A DNA stretch of 64,000 nt, from positions 1-64,000 of IMG/VR virus record IMGVR_UViG_3300023184_000105. One strand, 5' to 3'. The DNA is from a virus. Below are positions 31,325-40,570 of the stretch, one piece after another (position 1 is the stretch's first letter; each line of letters begins with the position of its first letter). The notes beneath the pieces are model-generated. The model did no database searches. It had not been told where the DNA came from and saw nothing but the letters and a program-made list of their open reading frames with translations. Both the position numbers and the translations under genes were made by a program.

Positions 31325-32737
31325 ATGGACTATTTTTATGACGGACAGGTACGCCGATACCTAGCACAATTTATTCAAATAATGAGTAACTTTGGATACA
31401 AAGATTCTAAAGGTAACATTGTTCAAGTTCCTGTTAGATATGGAGACATGACTAGGCAAGTTGGTCAAATACTTAAGAAGAATAGTGAGAATACTATCCC
31501 TAGTGCGCCATTCATTGCCTGCTATATAAAAGAGTTAAATTTTGATCGAGATCGAATGCAAGATCCTACATTTATTAGTAAAATAAACATAAAAGAACGT
31601 GCATTTGACGAAAATAATAATGAATATTTACACACCCAAGGCAGTAACTATACCATTGAACGTATAATGCCAAGCCCATTTAAATTAACATTATCAGCGG
31701 ATATATGGTCATCAAATACTGATCAAAAATTACAAATATGGGAACAATTGATAGTCTTTTTTAATCCAAGTTTTGAAATACAAACTACAGATAACTATGT
31801 AGATTGGACAAGTCTTAGTGTGGTTACATTGGATAGTATTACCTGGACTAGTCGTCAAATTCCACAAGGTGTAACTGAAGATGTCGATATTATGAACTTA
31901 ACATTTCATACGCCTATATGGATTACTCCTCCTGCTAAAGTTAAAAAATTAGGTGTTATTACTAAAATTATATCTAATATATTTTCTGAAACTGCACAAG
32001 GTGCAATTGCTTCTAAATATGATATCGAAGGTGCATCGAGTGTATTTGCAAATACATCTCCTGATACTACTTTAACTGTTACACCGGGTAATTTTAGTTT
32101 ATTGGTATTAAACAATACTGCAAGATTAATAAATCCAAACGGGCAAGGCGATAATATAGATGTAACATCTCCCAAAAATATTGCTTCTTGGTTAAAAATA
32201 TTAGATTTATATCCTGGAAAATTTAGAGCAGGATTAAGTCAATTAAGATTTGCTCAAGCAGATAATAATGAAGTTGTAGCCTATATTAGTCTTGATCCGA
32301 GTGATGACTTCGGCATGCGATTAAACATAGACCCAGATACTATACCTAGTAATACCACAATTTCTAGTACATACAATCCTGTAGGTAGGGGAAGCGTAGA
32401 TGCTGTAATAAACCCAGATACATATAATCCTACAGGTGTTGCTGCGGGTACACGCTATTTAATTTTAGAAGATATTAATCCTCAATTTGGTCAGTCAGAA
32501 TTTTTTGGTTCTATTGTATGGCAAAATGCGGATCAATCAGATTGGCAGGCATTTGCTAATGATATCATAGAGTGGAATGGGGTTGCTTGGAATGTTATTT
32601 TCAGTTCAGCAACACACTCTGGGGTAATTTACATAACTAACTCATATACTAACACTCAATACAAATGGGAAAACGGTGCCTGGAGTAAGAGTTATGAAGG
32701 TGTATATGATCCGCAATTATGGCGTCTAATACTTTAA
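31325..32737 (+). CDS. 15: Tail sheath stabiliser gp15 with extended C-terminus
   Basis: 470 residues (T4 gp15 272). MDYFYDGQVRRYLAQFIQIM matches the T4 start FGYFYNSSFRRYATLMGDLF. IVQVPVRYGDMTRQVGQIL, NYTIERIMPSPFKLTLSADI, WEQLIVFFNPSFEIQTTDNY and MNLTFHTPIWITPPAKV match the rest of the family in order. gp15 caps the tail and stabilises the contracted sheath. The last 200 residues are added beta modules (EWNGVAWNVIFSSA, YKWENGAWSKSYEG). The start has no clear Shine-Dalgarno, so it is probably coupled to gp14. Confidence 0.87.
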   Translation: MDYFYDGQVRRYLAQFIQIMSNFGYKDSKGNIVQVPVRYGDMTRQVGQILKKNSENTIPSAPFIACYIKELNFDRDRMQDPTFISKINIKERAFDENNNEYLHTQGSNYTIERIMPSPFKLTLSADIWSSNTDQKLQIWEQLIVFFNPSFEIQTTDNYVDWTSLSVVTLDSITWTSRQIPQGVTEDVDIMNLTFHTPIWITPPAKVKKLGVITKIISNIFSETAQGAIASKYDIEGASSVFANTSPDTTLTVTPGNFSLLVLNNTARLINPNGQGDNIDVTSPKNIASWLKILDLYPGKFRAGLSQLRFAQADNNEVVAYISLDPSDDFGMRLNIDPDTIPSNTTISSTYNPVGRGSVDAVINPDTYNPTGVAAGTRYLILEDINPQFGQSEFFGSIVWQNADQSDWQAFANDIIEWNGVAWNVIFSSATHSGVIYITNSYTNTQYKWENGAWSKSYEGVYDPQLWRLIL

Positions 32738-33159
32738 ATCAAATAATTTGTAGTGGTGGTTTATTTCTAGCAAAAGATACCAAACGCTTTTTATTACTAT
32801 CAAGAACACAGGCTAAAACAGCAGGTACTTGGGGATTTGTTGGCGGCAAAAAAGAACCCAACGATAGTACACCATTTGACGCACTTAAAAGAGAAATTGA
32901 AGAAGAAGTAGGAAAAACTCCTACCATTAGAAAAGTAATTCCTTTAGAATTATTTGTAAGCAATGATCAAAATTTTCAATATAACACATATGTATTACTT
33001 GTTGATCGAGAATTTATTCCTACGTTAAATGACGAACATGCAGGATATGCGTGGTCAAGTTATGATCAATGGCCTAAACCTTTACATAGGGGTGTAAAGA
33101 ATTCTTTTAGCAATAAAATTATTCAGGCTAAACTTGAATTATTATTAGATTTACTCTAA
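32719..33159 (+). CDS. Nudix hydrolase
   Basis: 146 residues. The Nudix box is GGKKEPNDSTPFDALKREIE then EEVG, with the REIEEEVG end intact. Compared with the usual pattern it has one extra residue and D49 in place of the first Glu. IICSGGLFLAKDTKRFLLLS is the preceding strand pair. The enzyme would hydrolyse a nucleoside diphosphate linked to some group; T4 nudE is a precedent, but the substrate is unknown here. It overlaps gp15 by 19 nt and the glycosyltransferase gene (other strand) by 9 nt. Confidence 0.87.
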   Translation: MASNTLNQIICSGGLFLAKDTKRFLLLSRTQAKTAGTWGFVGGKKEPNDSTPFDALKREIEEEVGKTPTIRKVIPLELFVSNDQNFQYNTYVLLVDREFIPTLNDEHAGYAWSSYDQWPKPLHRGVKNSFSNKIIQAKLELLLDLL

Positions 33160-33807
33160 TAAATCTGGTCCAAATGCCCATAAACCTAAATGGCGCATTT
33201 CCTGACTTAATACAGTATCAATTTTAATAGTACGTCCTGTACTTGAGATTTTTTGACATAGAACCATGTCCTCACCTAAAAAGTCGTTTGACTGTGGACT
33301 CCACTGAAAGTCAAACCAGGGTTTAGATAGTTCAGAAAATATTTCAGTTTTCATCAACATGCATCCCATGCCAACTCCTTCAACAGGAACTAGTCCGTCA
33401 TATACATCAAAGTCTAGAGGGTTTTCCCAATCGCCAATTGTTTCGTATGCTACGCCTTTTACAGGAAGTTGACGTCGAAGATAATTTGCTGCAACTACAT
33501 CCTCGTCGTGTTCTAATAATCGAACGGCGGTAGTTGCAGGAAATACCATATCACTATCTAACCATAAGGTATATTCTGCACCCGATTCAAGTGCCATGGT
33601 GGCTAATCGTTCTCGTTGTGTAAGTAAAATAGTACTAGCATCCATAAACACATGTGTGTCTATATCATTCATTGTATTGAATTTAACTAGTTCAATTAAA
33701 CTCATAGCATGGGCAGAATGTAATGTATCTCTGCATGGGATACATACTGCTAATTTACCTTTTTTACTGGACCATTTACTTGTTGAAAATACTGATTTCT
33801 TTTTCAT
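33151..33807 (-). CDS. GT-A family glycosyltransferase
   Basis: 218 residues. GKLAVCIPCRDTLHSAHAMS is the nucleotide-sugar-binding start, LTQRERLATMALESGAEYTL precedes the metal-binding DxD in LWLDSDMVFP (84-86), and AANYLRRQLP and GEDMVLCQKI are later GT-A elements. It would transfer a sugar from a nucleotide sugar to DNA, a virion protein or a host glycan; the acceptor is unknown. Its ATG overlaps the upstream TGA (ATGA). A nucleotidyltransferase-cupin at 4779-5543 could supply an activated sugar (inference). Confidence 0.82.
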   Translation of the reverse strand: MKKKSVFSTSKWSSKKGKLAVCIPCRDTLHSAHAMSLIELVKFNTMNDIDTHVFMDASTILLTQRERLATMALESGAEYTLWLDSDMVFPATTAVRLLEHDEDVVAANYLRRQLPVKGVAYETIGDWENPLDFDVYDGLVPVEGVGMGCMLMKTEIFSELSKPWFDFQWSPQSNDFLGEDMVLCQKISSTGRTIKIDTVLSQEMRHLGLWAFGPDLLE

Positions 33808-34274
33808 GCGCCTGCAACATCTTTACTAAGTGTTTCACCTTTGATTACTAATCCTTGAATAGAATTTAATAAATCTTGAGTACGTTTAGCACATAGTATA
33901 AAGTCACTTGGGGCAAGTTTGCAAGCGGTATTCATCGTTTCGTAACTTAATTTGCCATTAGTTATTACTTCAATGGCACTTATTTTTGCCAAATCTTCAA
34001 TAAAAGCATTTTTAGCATCATCGTCTGTACGATTGATTATATCTTCAATATCGCCTTCTTCCATTTCATCTAACAACTCTACAAGAGAATCTAATTCTTG
34101 TTGTTCGTCAGTTGATAAAGATTTTAGTAATGATAGATGATGCGTACGAGTTAGGAACTGCACCAATACCTCTGGGTTAGATAATCGATCTGCCCAGATA
34201 ATATTATCTAATTCCCACTTGCTGGGGGCCAATTTGATGCTGGATAAGACATCTTTAATTTGTTCTAGTTTCAT
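33804..34274 (-). CDS. Hypothetical helical protein
   Basis: 156 residues, acidic, all-helical: LVELLDEMEEGDIEDIINRT, NAFIEDLAKISAIEVITNGK and ETMNTACKLAPSDFILCAKR. No catalytic motif. It lies between the short fibre protein at 34280 and the glycosyltransferase, overlapping the latter by 4 nt. Size, helicity and position near fibre genes would suit an assembly factor, but nothing in the sequence proves that. Confidence 0.72.
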   Translation of the reverse strand: MKLEQIKDVLSSIKLAPSKWELDNIIWADRLSNPEVLVQFLTRTHHLSLLKSLSTDEQQELDSLVELLDEMEEGDIEDIINRTDDDAKNAFIEDLAKISAIEVITNGKLSYETMNTACKLAPSDFILCAKRTQDLLNSIQGLVIKGETLSKDVAGA

Positions 34275-34279
34275 AATTT

Positions 34280-34504
34280 TTATGTATAAGGAGTTGTTTT
34301 GCCGCCAAAGGTTTGTGAAAATTTAATTGCTGTTCCTGCAGCCTGATTAATACCATAGGTAGCACTATTACCTAATACAGAACTAAGTTTAATATTTGAT
34401 CCGCCAGATGGGGCATTTCCCACTGCTCCCGGGGTTTGATTTGTAAATGCCCTATTGACTTGTCCAAATGATATTGCACTGCCTGATGCTGGTAATATTG
34501 CCAT
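34280..34504 (-). CDS. Short fibre-associated structural protein
   Basis: 74 residues: LPASGSAISFGQVNRAFTNQ, GSNIKLSSVLGNSATYGIN and KFSQTFGGKT. The opening L-P-x-S-G-x-I-S-F and the I-K-L-S-S-V-L-G segment are common in aquatic phage fibre proteins, where they form short beta elements at fibre ends. It has a good GAGGAAA ribosome binding site and a late box at 34525-34531, inside the end of the S74 fibre gene. Confidence 0.65.
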   Translation of the reverse strand: MAILPASGSAISFGQVNRAFTNQTPGAVGNAPSGGSNIKLSSVLGNSATYGINQAAGTAIKFSQTFGGKTTPYT

Positions 34505-34523
34505 AATTTCCTCTTTCGGCCTC

Positions 34524-36911
34524 CTATTTATTGATCAGATTATTTAACATAGACTGAATCTGATCAATTTGCCTTTGCTGTGTTTTTATAGCCTCAATCA
34601 GCAAAGGAATTATCTTCTCGTATTTAACCGCTTTGAAGCCAGTATCTCTGGTTGCTACAATTTCTGGTAAAATTGCTTCAATTTCTTGTGCTATTACACC
34701 AATGTCATGTTTGCGTACAAAATAACCATCTTCGCCGCCTCGACTTTTTATATATTCGTCTGTCCAATCAAAATATACACCACGAATTTGATCTATCATT
34801 GTGATAGGATCTTCAATTACTTGTACATTTTCTTTTAATCTAGCATCAGAGGTATAGTAGGCAGTGATTTCGTTAGTTGCACGTATCTCGCCAGCAGTAG
34901 CAGAAGAAGTAGTAATACCAACAGTTAACGAACCAGTTGCTGTAAAATTGCCTGTTACTCTTGCATTACCAGTCACATCAAGTGGGAATGACGGGGACGC
35001 ATTATTAATACCAACATTGCCAGTACTACTAATACGCATACGCTCTGTAGATCCCGTTGCAAAAATCATGTTACTTGTAGTGTTTACATAGAGCCATCCT
35101 TTTTCAATAGTATTTGCATTGTTAACCCATTGAATAAATGCTCCTTCAGTATCTGATGCTGATTGACGGAGAACAATTGCACCCGAAGTGGCAGCAACAT
35201 TTTGTAAGAAGCGGCCTCGACCAGCAACATCTAAACTAAGAGCAGGGGTAGTTGTTCCAATACCAACATTGCCAGTGTTAGGATTAATTACAAAACTACT
35301 TGTAGTGTAGTGTAGCATAAATGCCGCAGTTGTATTATTAGCACTTACAAATGTAGGATAATAAGATGCATTTGTTGAAGTACCTGTAGTTAGTACAAAA
35401 ATTGCATTGGTAGAATTACCGGCAACAACTGACCCAGTTGATACCCAAGTTGGAGAACTGGTACCGTTACTTTGTAAAATCTGTCCTGCTGACCCAGTTG
35501 CACCATTAAATCCTAAACCACCAGTGTCTAAGAATGTGAATAAATCAGTACTTACAGATGCATTACGTTTAGTAATTCTAAAATCCCAACCTGTACCATC
35601 ACCTATATACATTCTGGTTGTTGGATAAAAATAATCTAAAACTGCTCCACTAGTTCCTAATGTTGCACCAGTAGTTGCGCTGCTTGTAACTTTAATTCCA
35701 CCGTACACTTCTAATTTTTGCGTGCCAGGGCTTTGGCCAATGCCTACATTACTAGTACTTGGATTAATTGAAAAACTACCAGTAGTATACACATTCATAG
35801 CAGTTGGAGTGCTATTATTTGCGTTTACAAATGCTGGATAGAATGTGATGTTAGTTGTGGTTCCTACTGTATTAATTTGTGTTGAAGACGTAACTGCACT
35901 TAATGCGCCTACATTAACCCAAGTAGGAGCAGCATCGCCATTACTTTGTAAAACATATCCCGATGTACCGTAATTAGCAGCACCATTAAATGCAATACCA
36001 CCATTATTAGTGATACGCATCTTTTCTGAATTGTTTGTACCAAAAATCATTGCCGTATTTGAACGGTTATATAGATATGCAACTGAACTACCATCATGCG
36101 AAATTAAAAATTCGCCGGTGCCTACAGCAGTATTATTCCCGGCTAACAATAATTGAGCAGATCCGCCACTAAATGCGGAACGAACTGCGGCTGAAACGGT
36201 TCCTGCATTTGAATATACATCTAATTTTTGACTCGGTGTGATTGTTCCTATACCCATGAGTCCTGTTTGAGCATTAAATCCAACTTGAGCATTAACAGTT
36301 GTAGCAATAATTGCTGCTTGTGATGAGCCTGCTGACGGAACGCCAATAATATATTCAAATGCAGTTCCTGTACTAACTGTTAAATTTGATGGAGCAACCG
36401 CTGTAACAGGATTGACCCACGCAGGTGCAACACCTGTGCCATTAGTTGTTAATATCCATCCTGCGGTATTTGCTGCTGCTAAGTATGCCGTACTTCCAGT
36501 AGTTGATTGATACGGAATAGACATAATGGTGCCACCACCGAGATTATTAGCCTTATCTGAATATCCAACAAATATAGCAGATGTATTAACGTACAAAGGC
36601 GCACTGGTGCCCGAACTCATCAACAATTGACCGATTGTGCCGGTTCCTACAAAACTGGTTACACCGGGACTTTGTTGATAAACTAGTTGACCTCTTAGAC
36701 CGCCAGCAATATTAGTAGCAGTAGTAATAGTACCGACAACACTTCCATATATATTACCACCAATCCATAAATCTTTTCCAATACCTACACCACCTACAAC
36801 TTGTAAGGCACCTGTTATAGTACTGGTTGCAGCAACGGTTCCGTTGATAAGCACCTGCGTATCAATAGTTGCTGTGCCGTATATTCGTGTTCCTGATAAT
36901 AGTTGTGCCAT
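34524..36911 (-). CDS. Tail fibre with C-terminal S74 intramolecular chaperone
   Basis: 795 residues. Most of the protein is beta-helix-like repeat (NVGIGTTTPALSLDVAGR, NGTSSPTWVSTGSV, SAPLYVNTSAIFVGY). The last 110 residues are a peptidase S74 chaperone: YYTSDARLKENVQ with catalytic S688, GVYFDWTDEY, HDIGVIAQEIEAILPEIV and VKYEKIIPLLIEAIK. After trimerisation S74 domains cut themselves off. It is the only gene of the fibre group with such a domain. A GTAAATA box ends 7 nt before the ATG. Confidence 0.88.
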   Translation of the reverse strand: MAQLLSGTRIYGTATIDTQVLINGTVAATSTITGALQVVGGVGIGKDLWIGGNIYGSVVGTITTATNIAGGLRGQLVYQQSPGVTSFVGTGTIGQLLMSSGTSAPLYVNTSAIFVGYSDKANNLGGGTIMSIPYQSTTGSTAYLAAANTAGWILTTNGTGVAPAWVNPVTAVAPSNLTVSTGTAFEYIIGVPSAGSSQAAIIATTVNAQVGFNAQTGLMGIGTITPSQKLDVYSNAGTVSAAVRSAFSGGSAQLLLAGNNTAVGTGEFLISHDGSSVAYLYNRSNTAMIFGTNNSEKMRITNNGGIAFNGAANYGTSGYVLQSNGDAAPTWVNVGALSAVTSSTQINTVGTTTNITFYPAFVNANNSTPTAMNVYTTGSFSINPSTSNVGIGQSPGTQKLEVYGGIKVTSSATTGATLGTSGAVLDYFYPTTRMYIGDGTGWDFRITKRNASVSTDLFTFLDTGGLGFNGATGSAGQILQSNGTSSPTWVSTGSVVAGNSTNAIFVLTTGTSTNASYYPTFVSANNTTAAFMLHYTTSSFVINPNTGNVGIGTTTPALSLDVAGRGRFLQNVAATSGAIVLRQSASDTEGAFIQWVNNANTIEKGWLYVNTTSNMIFATGSTERMRISSTGNVGINNASPSFPLDVTGNARVTGNFTATGSLTVGITTSSATAGEIRATNEITAYYTSDARLKENVQVIEDPITMIDQIRGVYFDWTDEYIKSRGGEDGYFVRKHDIGVIAQEIEAILPEIVATRDTGFKAVKYEKIIPLLIEAIKTQQRQIDQIQSMLNNLINK
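34525..34531 (-). promoter_or_regulatory. Late promoter box ATAAATA overlapping the end of the S74 fibre gene
   Basis: ATAAATAGGAGGCC on the minus strand, 20 nt ahead of the ATG at 34504; the box overlaps the TAG stop of the upstream gene. Confidence 0.5.
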
Positions 36912-36918
36912 AGTATAA

Positions 36919-36925
36919 TATTTAC
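36919..36925 (-). promoter_or_regulatory. Late promoter box GTAAATA, 7 nt from ATG
   Basis: GTAAATA-TTATACT-ATG ahead of the S74 fibre. The expected start site is within 2 nt of the ATG. Confidence 0.55.
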
Positions 36926-36932
36926 CTAAATG

Positions 36933-37157
36933 TTAGACAGGCTTATTGACCTCATCAAACCCGTTTGCTACCATTAATGTTCCTGTATTTGTTTCTCTTT
37001 TTGCTACACTATTTCCATACATAGAAACTTCATCAAATAATTGAGCATATTGATTTCCAGACAAATCAAGTTTTGTATATCCTACAGATATTTCGTTAAA
37101 TTCTCCACTAATAAACAGTGTACCTGTTGATGTTAGTCTAGATGCTACTGTTGGCAT
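36933..37157 (-). CDS. Small fibre-locus protein
   Basis: 74 residues: RLTSTGTLFISGEFNEISVG and KRETNTGTLMVANGFDEVNK. The two halves repeat the R-x-T-x-T-G-T-L-x-V/I-x-G-x-F-x-E motif, so the protein is an internal duplication. Its ATG shares a base with the stop of the 1105-residue fibre gene upstream. A minor tail-fibre component is likely from position; it has no catalytic motif. Confidence 0.68.
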   Translation of the reverse strand: MPTVASRLTSTGTLFISGEFNEISVGYTKLDLSGNQYAQLFDEVSMYGNSVAKRETNTGTLMVANGFDEVNKPV

Positions 37158-40100
37158 TATCCAAACACCGTGTCTAAACTGTTTGTAAGACTATTATAGT
37201 ATTGATATACTACGCTGGCCCGGGTTGTTCCAACAAATCCTACTCTGTTACCAACATAGACACTACCCCCGACTCCTATCCCGCCTACAACTTGTAACGC
37301 ACCTGTTATGGTACTTGTTGAGGCTATATTACTTGCTAATGTTAATGTGCTATTATACGTAGGAGCATTTGTACCATTACTTACTAGTACATTACCAGAG
37401 GTACCTGGGCCTGCAAATGCAGTTACACCCGGAGCACTTTGATAATGTAATTGCCCAGCAGTACCAAGAGCAAGATTAGTAGCAGTGATAGCAAGATTGG
37501 ATCTATCTGAATATCCGACAAATATACTACTGGTTGTTGTAAATACTGGCCCAGTACTCGAAGCGCCAGCACTAACTAATAGTTGTCCAGTAGAACCAGG
37601 CCCTGCAAATTGTGTTATACCGGGCGAATTTTGATAGGGTATTTGTCCAGTAGTACCAAGAGCAAGATTAGTAGCAGTGGTAATAGAACCAACAACACTT
37701 CCATATATATTACCACCAATATATAAATCTTTTCCAATACCCATTCCACCTACTACTTGCAATGCACCAGTAGCAGTAGATGTTGAATTTGTTGTTCCTG
37801 CTAAGGTTAATGTATTTTGAAATGCTGGGCCTGTTGATGTATTGCCCGAACTAACTAATACTTGTCCAGCAAATCCTGCACCTACAAAATTAGTTACACC
37901 TGGAGCACTTTGATAATGTAATTGACCAACATTTCCTAACGCAATATTAGTAGCAGTAACAGCAGTAATGGCCTTATCTGCATATCCAACAAATATAGCA
38001 GATGTGTTAACATACAACGGCGCACTAGTACCTGAACTCATCAGCAATTGACCAATAGAGCCGGGGCCAGCAAAACTAGTTACACCGGGGCTACTTTGAT
38101 AGGGTATTTGTCCAGAAGTACCGGCAGCAATATTATTAGCGGTAACAGCAGTAATAGCCTTATCTGCATATCCAACAAATATAGCAGATGTGTTAACATA
38201 TAACGGCGCACTAGTACCTGAACTCATTAATAGTTGACCAATTGTACCAGTTCCTACAAAACTAGTTACACCAGGGCTTTGTTGATAGAGTAATTGTCCA
38301 AAAGTACCAGCAGTAATATTAGTAGCAGTAACAGCAGTAATGGCCTTATCTGCATATCCAACAAATATAGCAGATGTGTTAACATACAACGGCGCACTAG
38401 TACCTGAACTCATCAGCAATTGACCAATTGTACCAGTTCCTACAAAACTAGTTACACCAGGGCTTTGTTGATACAATATTTGACCTCTTAGTCCGCCTGC
38501 AATATTAGTAGCGGTAGTAATAGAACCATTAACAATTCCATAAATAGTTCCACCTATATACATGTCACCACGAATGCCAACGCCGCCTGCTACTACTAAT
38601 GCACCAGTAGTAGTCGAAGTTGATGATACTGTACTTGCAACACTTGAATTTCCGCCTACATATAAATTTCCGCCTATACCTGCACCCCCTACTACTTGGA
38701 AAGCACCGGTAGTAGTAGATGTTGCATTAGTTGTTCCTGACAGTGTTAATGTATTTGCCCAAGTTGGTGCAGAGCCAGTTCCGTTTGTTTGTAATATATT
38801 CCCAGCGGTTCCTGCTGCTAAGAAAGCGGTAACATTTGGTCCACTTTGATATACCAACGCCTGTGATGTACCCCCAGCAAGATTTACATCTACTGCTCCT
38901 TTGCTGCCACTTACTATTTCATTTGTTATAGTTGCATCTGGAACAAATGTAAAAAATCCTGTGCTATCATCAAACCCAAAGAATCCTGTTTTTGCGCTGC
39001 CTGAAAAATATTTAAATGCAATACCTTTATCTTTATTGTCATTAACAGTCAATGGTTGATTACTTGATAAACCGCCTAAAGTTAGTATAGGGTCTGTAAT
39101 ATTTGTTACTGTGCTATCAACAACTGTTGATGTTCCTTGTACTGTTAAATTACCTAATATTGTTAAATTATTTTTAACTGTAGTTACACCTGATGTACCA
39201 CCAATATTAACCGAAGTAGCAGACCCTGCAAAATTTACAGTAGTGGCCGATGTATTAAGTAAATTAAAAGTAGAATTAGTGGTTCCTATGTCACCACCTA
39301 TATATAAATTGCCTCCAATACCAACACCACCAATTACCTGTAATGCACCTGTATTAGTATTTGTCGATATTAAACTGCTTGAAAGTGTTAGGGTACTTGA
39401 AAAAACTGGACCGCCCGTTGAGGTTCCTGCGCTTACTAGTACCTGCCCTATAGTTCCAGGGCCAAAAAATCCAGTAACTCCCGGAGTTGATTGATATGGA
39501 ATTTGATTAATCAAACCATTTGCTAGATTAGTTGCAGTGTTTATAAAAATACTTCGTGGATCTTGCCAGAATGGAGAAGAGGTTCCTGCAAGTAAAAAAT
39601 ATCCAGCGGTACTTAATGGCAACATTGTAGTTGTTCCTGTACCATTTTGATAAGGTATACTACCTACTGCGCCTCCAATTATATTAGTAGATGTAAATGC
39701 ATTAACAGAATATCCTATTAGTATACTAGATGTGTTAACATACAACGGCGCACTAGTACCCGAACTCATCAGCAATTGACCAATTGTACCAGTTCCTACA
39801 AAACTAGTTACACCGGGGCTTTGTTGATAAAGTATTTGACCAGAAGTACCAGCAGCAATATTAGTAGCAGTGGTAATAAGTCCTGTTAGAGAACCATTAC
39901 CATATATAGTGCCTCCAACATATAAATTACCACCGATGCCTGCACCACCAATTACCCGGAATGCTCCGGTAATCGTAGAGGTTGCGTTAGCCGAACCTGA
40001 TAGTGTTAATGTATTTTGAAAAGTGGGGGTTCCTGCACCATAACTTACAAGTACAGTTCCGGGAGTACCTGTTGTGATAAAATCAGTTTTGCCGGTATAT

Positions 40101-40474
40101 TGCTGATAAGGTATTTGGCCAGCATCGCCATTGTTTATATTGGTAGCAGTTGTAATAATACCCACAATTGAAGCATTAATTATACCCGCTACACTAACAT
40201 TACCGCCAACATATAAATTGCCGCCTACACCTGCACCGCCTGCTACTACTAATGCACCTGTAGCAGTTGAGACAGAATTTGTAATATTAGTAAATGTGCT
40301 AACACCTGCAATGTTAGAATAACCACCCACATACAAGTTTTTAGCAATGCCAGCACCGCCAAATACTTGTAATGCACCTGAATTTGTTGATAATGACTGT
40401 GTTGAACTTTCAACGGTGGCCGTAGTAGAAACCGCAAGGCCATTCTTGACTCTAAAATCTATATTGACTGCCAT
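37157..40474 (-). CDS. Large repetitive tail fibre or adhesin
   Basis: 1105 residues, nearly all made of two alternating repeat types. One is a TGALxVxGGxGIGGNLYVGG unit; the other is the GQILYQQSPGVTSFVGTGTI and GQLLMSSGTSAPLYVNTSAI unit. The latter is present as a 62-residue tandem in the middle. No signal peptide, chaperone or enzyme motif is seen. The C-terminus, VYQYYNSLTNSLDTVFG, is short. A late box lies 40 nt upstream, with GGAAAGGGAAA before the ATG. It probably forms a long beta-structured fibre. Confidence 0.8.
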   Translation of the reverse strand: MAVNIDFRVKNGLAVSTTATVESSTQSLSTNSGALQVFGGAGIAKNLYVGGYSNIAGVSTFTNITNSVSTATGALVVAGGAGVGGNLYVGGNVSVAGIINASIVGIITTATNINNGDAGQIPYQQYTGKTDFITTGTPGTVLVSYGAGTPTFQNTLTLSGSANATSTITGAFRVIGGAGIGGNLYVGGTIYGNGSLTGLITTATNIAAGTSGQILYQQSPGVTSFVGTGTIGQLLMSSGTSAPLYVNTSSILIGYSVNAFTSTNIIGGAVGSIPYQNGTGTTTMLPLSTAGYFLLAGTSSPFWQDPRSIFINTATNLANGLINQIPYQSTPGVTGFFGPGTIGQVLVSAGTSTGGPVFSSTLTLSSSLISTNTNTGALQVIGGVGIGGNLYIGGDIGTTNSTFNLLNTSATTVNFAGSATSVNIGGTSGVTTVKNNLTILGNLTVQGTSTVVDSTVTNITDPILTLGGLSSNQPLTVNDNKDKGIAFKYFSGSAKTGFFGFDDSTGFFTFVPDATITNEIVSGSKGAVDVNLAGGTSQALVYQSGPNVTAFLAAGTAGNILQTNGTGSAPTWANTLTLSGTTNATSTTTGAFQVVGGAGIGGNLYVGGNSSVASTVSSTSTTTGALVVAGGVGIRGDMYIGGTIYGIVNGSITTATNIAGGLRGQILYQQSPGVTSFVGTGTIGQLLMSSGTSAPLYVNTSAIFVGYADKAITAVTATNITAGTFGQLLYQQSPGVTSFVGTGTIGQLLMSSGTSAPLYVNTSAIFVGYADKAITAVTANNIAAGTSGQIPYQSSPGVTSFAGPGSIGQLLMSSGTSAPLYVNTSAIFVGYADKAITAVTATNIALGNVGQLHYQSAPGVTNFVGAGFAGQVLVSSGNTSTGPAFQNTLTLAGTTNSTSTATGALQVVGGMGIGKDLYIGGNIYGSVVGSITTATNLALGTTGQIPYQNSPGITQFAGPGSTGQLLVSAGASSTGPVFTTTSSIFVGYSDRSNLAITATNLALGTAGQLHYQSAPGVTAFAGPGTSGNVLVSNGTNAPTYNSTLTLASNIASTSTITGALQVVGGIGVGGSVYVGNRVGFVGTTRASVVYQYYNSLTNSLDTVFG
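37916..38500. repeat. Tandem 186-bp repeats in the fibre gene
   Basis: Three near-identical copies of a 186-bp unit: the string GATGTGTTAACATA occurs at 38001, 38187 and 38373. Related single copies occur near 39728 and, more diverged, near 36570 in the neighbouring fibre gene. Confidence 0.9.
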
Positions 40475-40513
40475 TTAGTTTCCCTTTCCACGCAACGGCT
40501 TGTTACATTATGT

Positions 40514-40520
40514 TATTTAT
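40514..40520 (-). promoter_or_regulatory. Late promoter box ATAAATA for the 1105-residue fibre
   Basis: ATAAATAACATAATG on the minus strand, 40 nt ahead of the ATG at 40474. It sits just downstream of the terminator at 40534-40549. Confidence 0.55.
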
Positions 40521-40533
40521 TAGTAAAAAAGAA

Positions 40534-40549
40534 AAGGGCAATAGCCCTT
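40534..40549 (-). terminator. Intrinsic terminator after the 1007-residue fibre
   Basis: AAGGGC-AATA-GCCCTT, a 6-bp stem, followed on the minus strand by TTCTTTTTTAC. Confidence 0.75.
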
Positions 40550-40570
40550 ACTTTAATATGCATAGAATTA

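Noticed and set aside
37916-38500. CRISPR-like array from regular direct repeats
   Set aside because: The unit is 186 bp, entirely coding and in frame, with no short repeat-spacer structure.
38562-39494. Plus-strand open frames of 95-127 residues opposite the fibre genes
   Set aside because: Their sequence repeats with the same period as the fibre repeats (PPT, APV strings) and reflects codon bias on the other strand.
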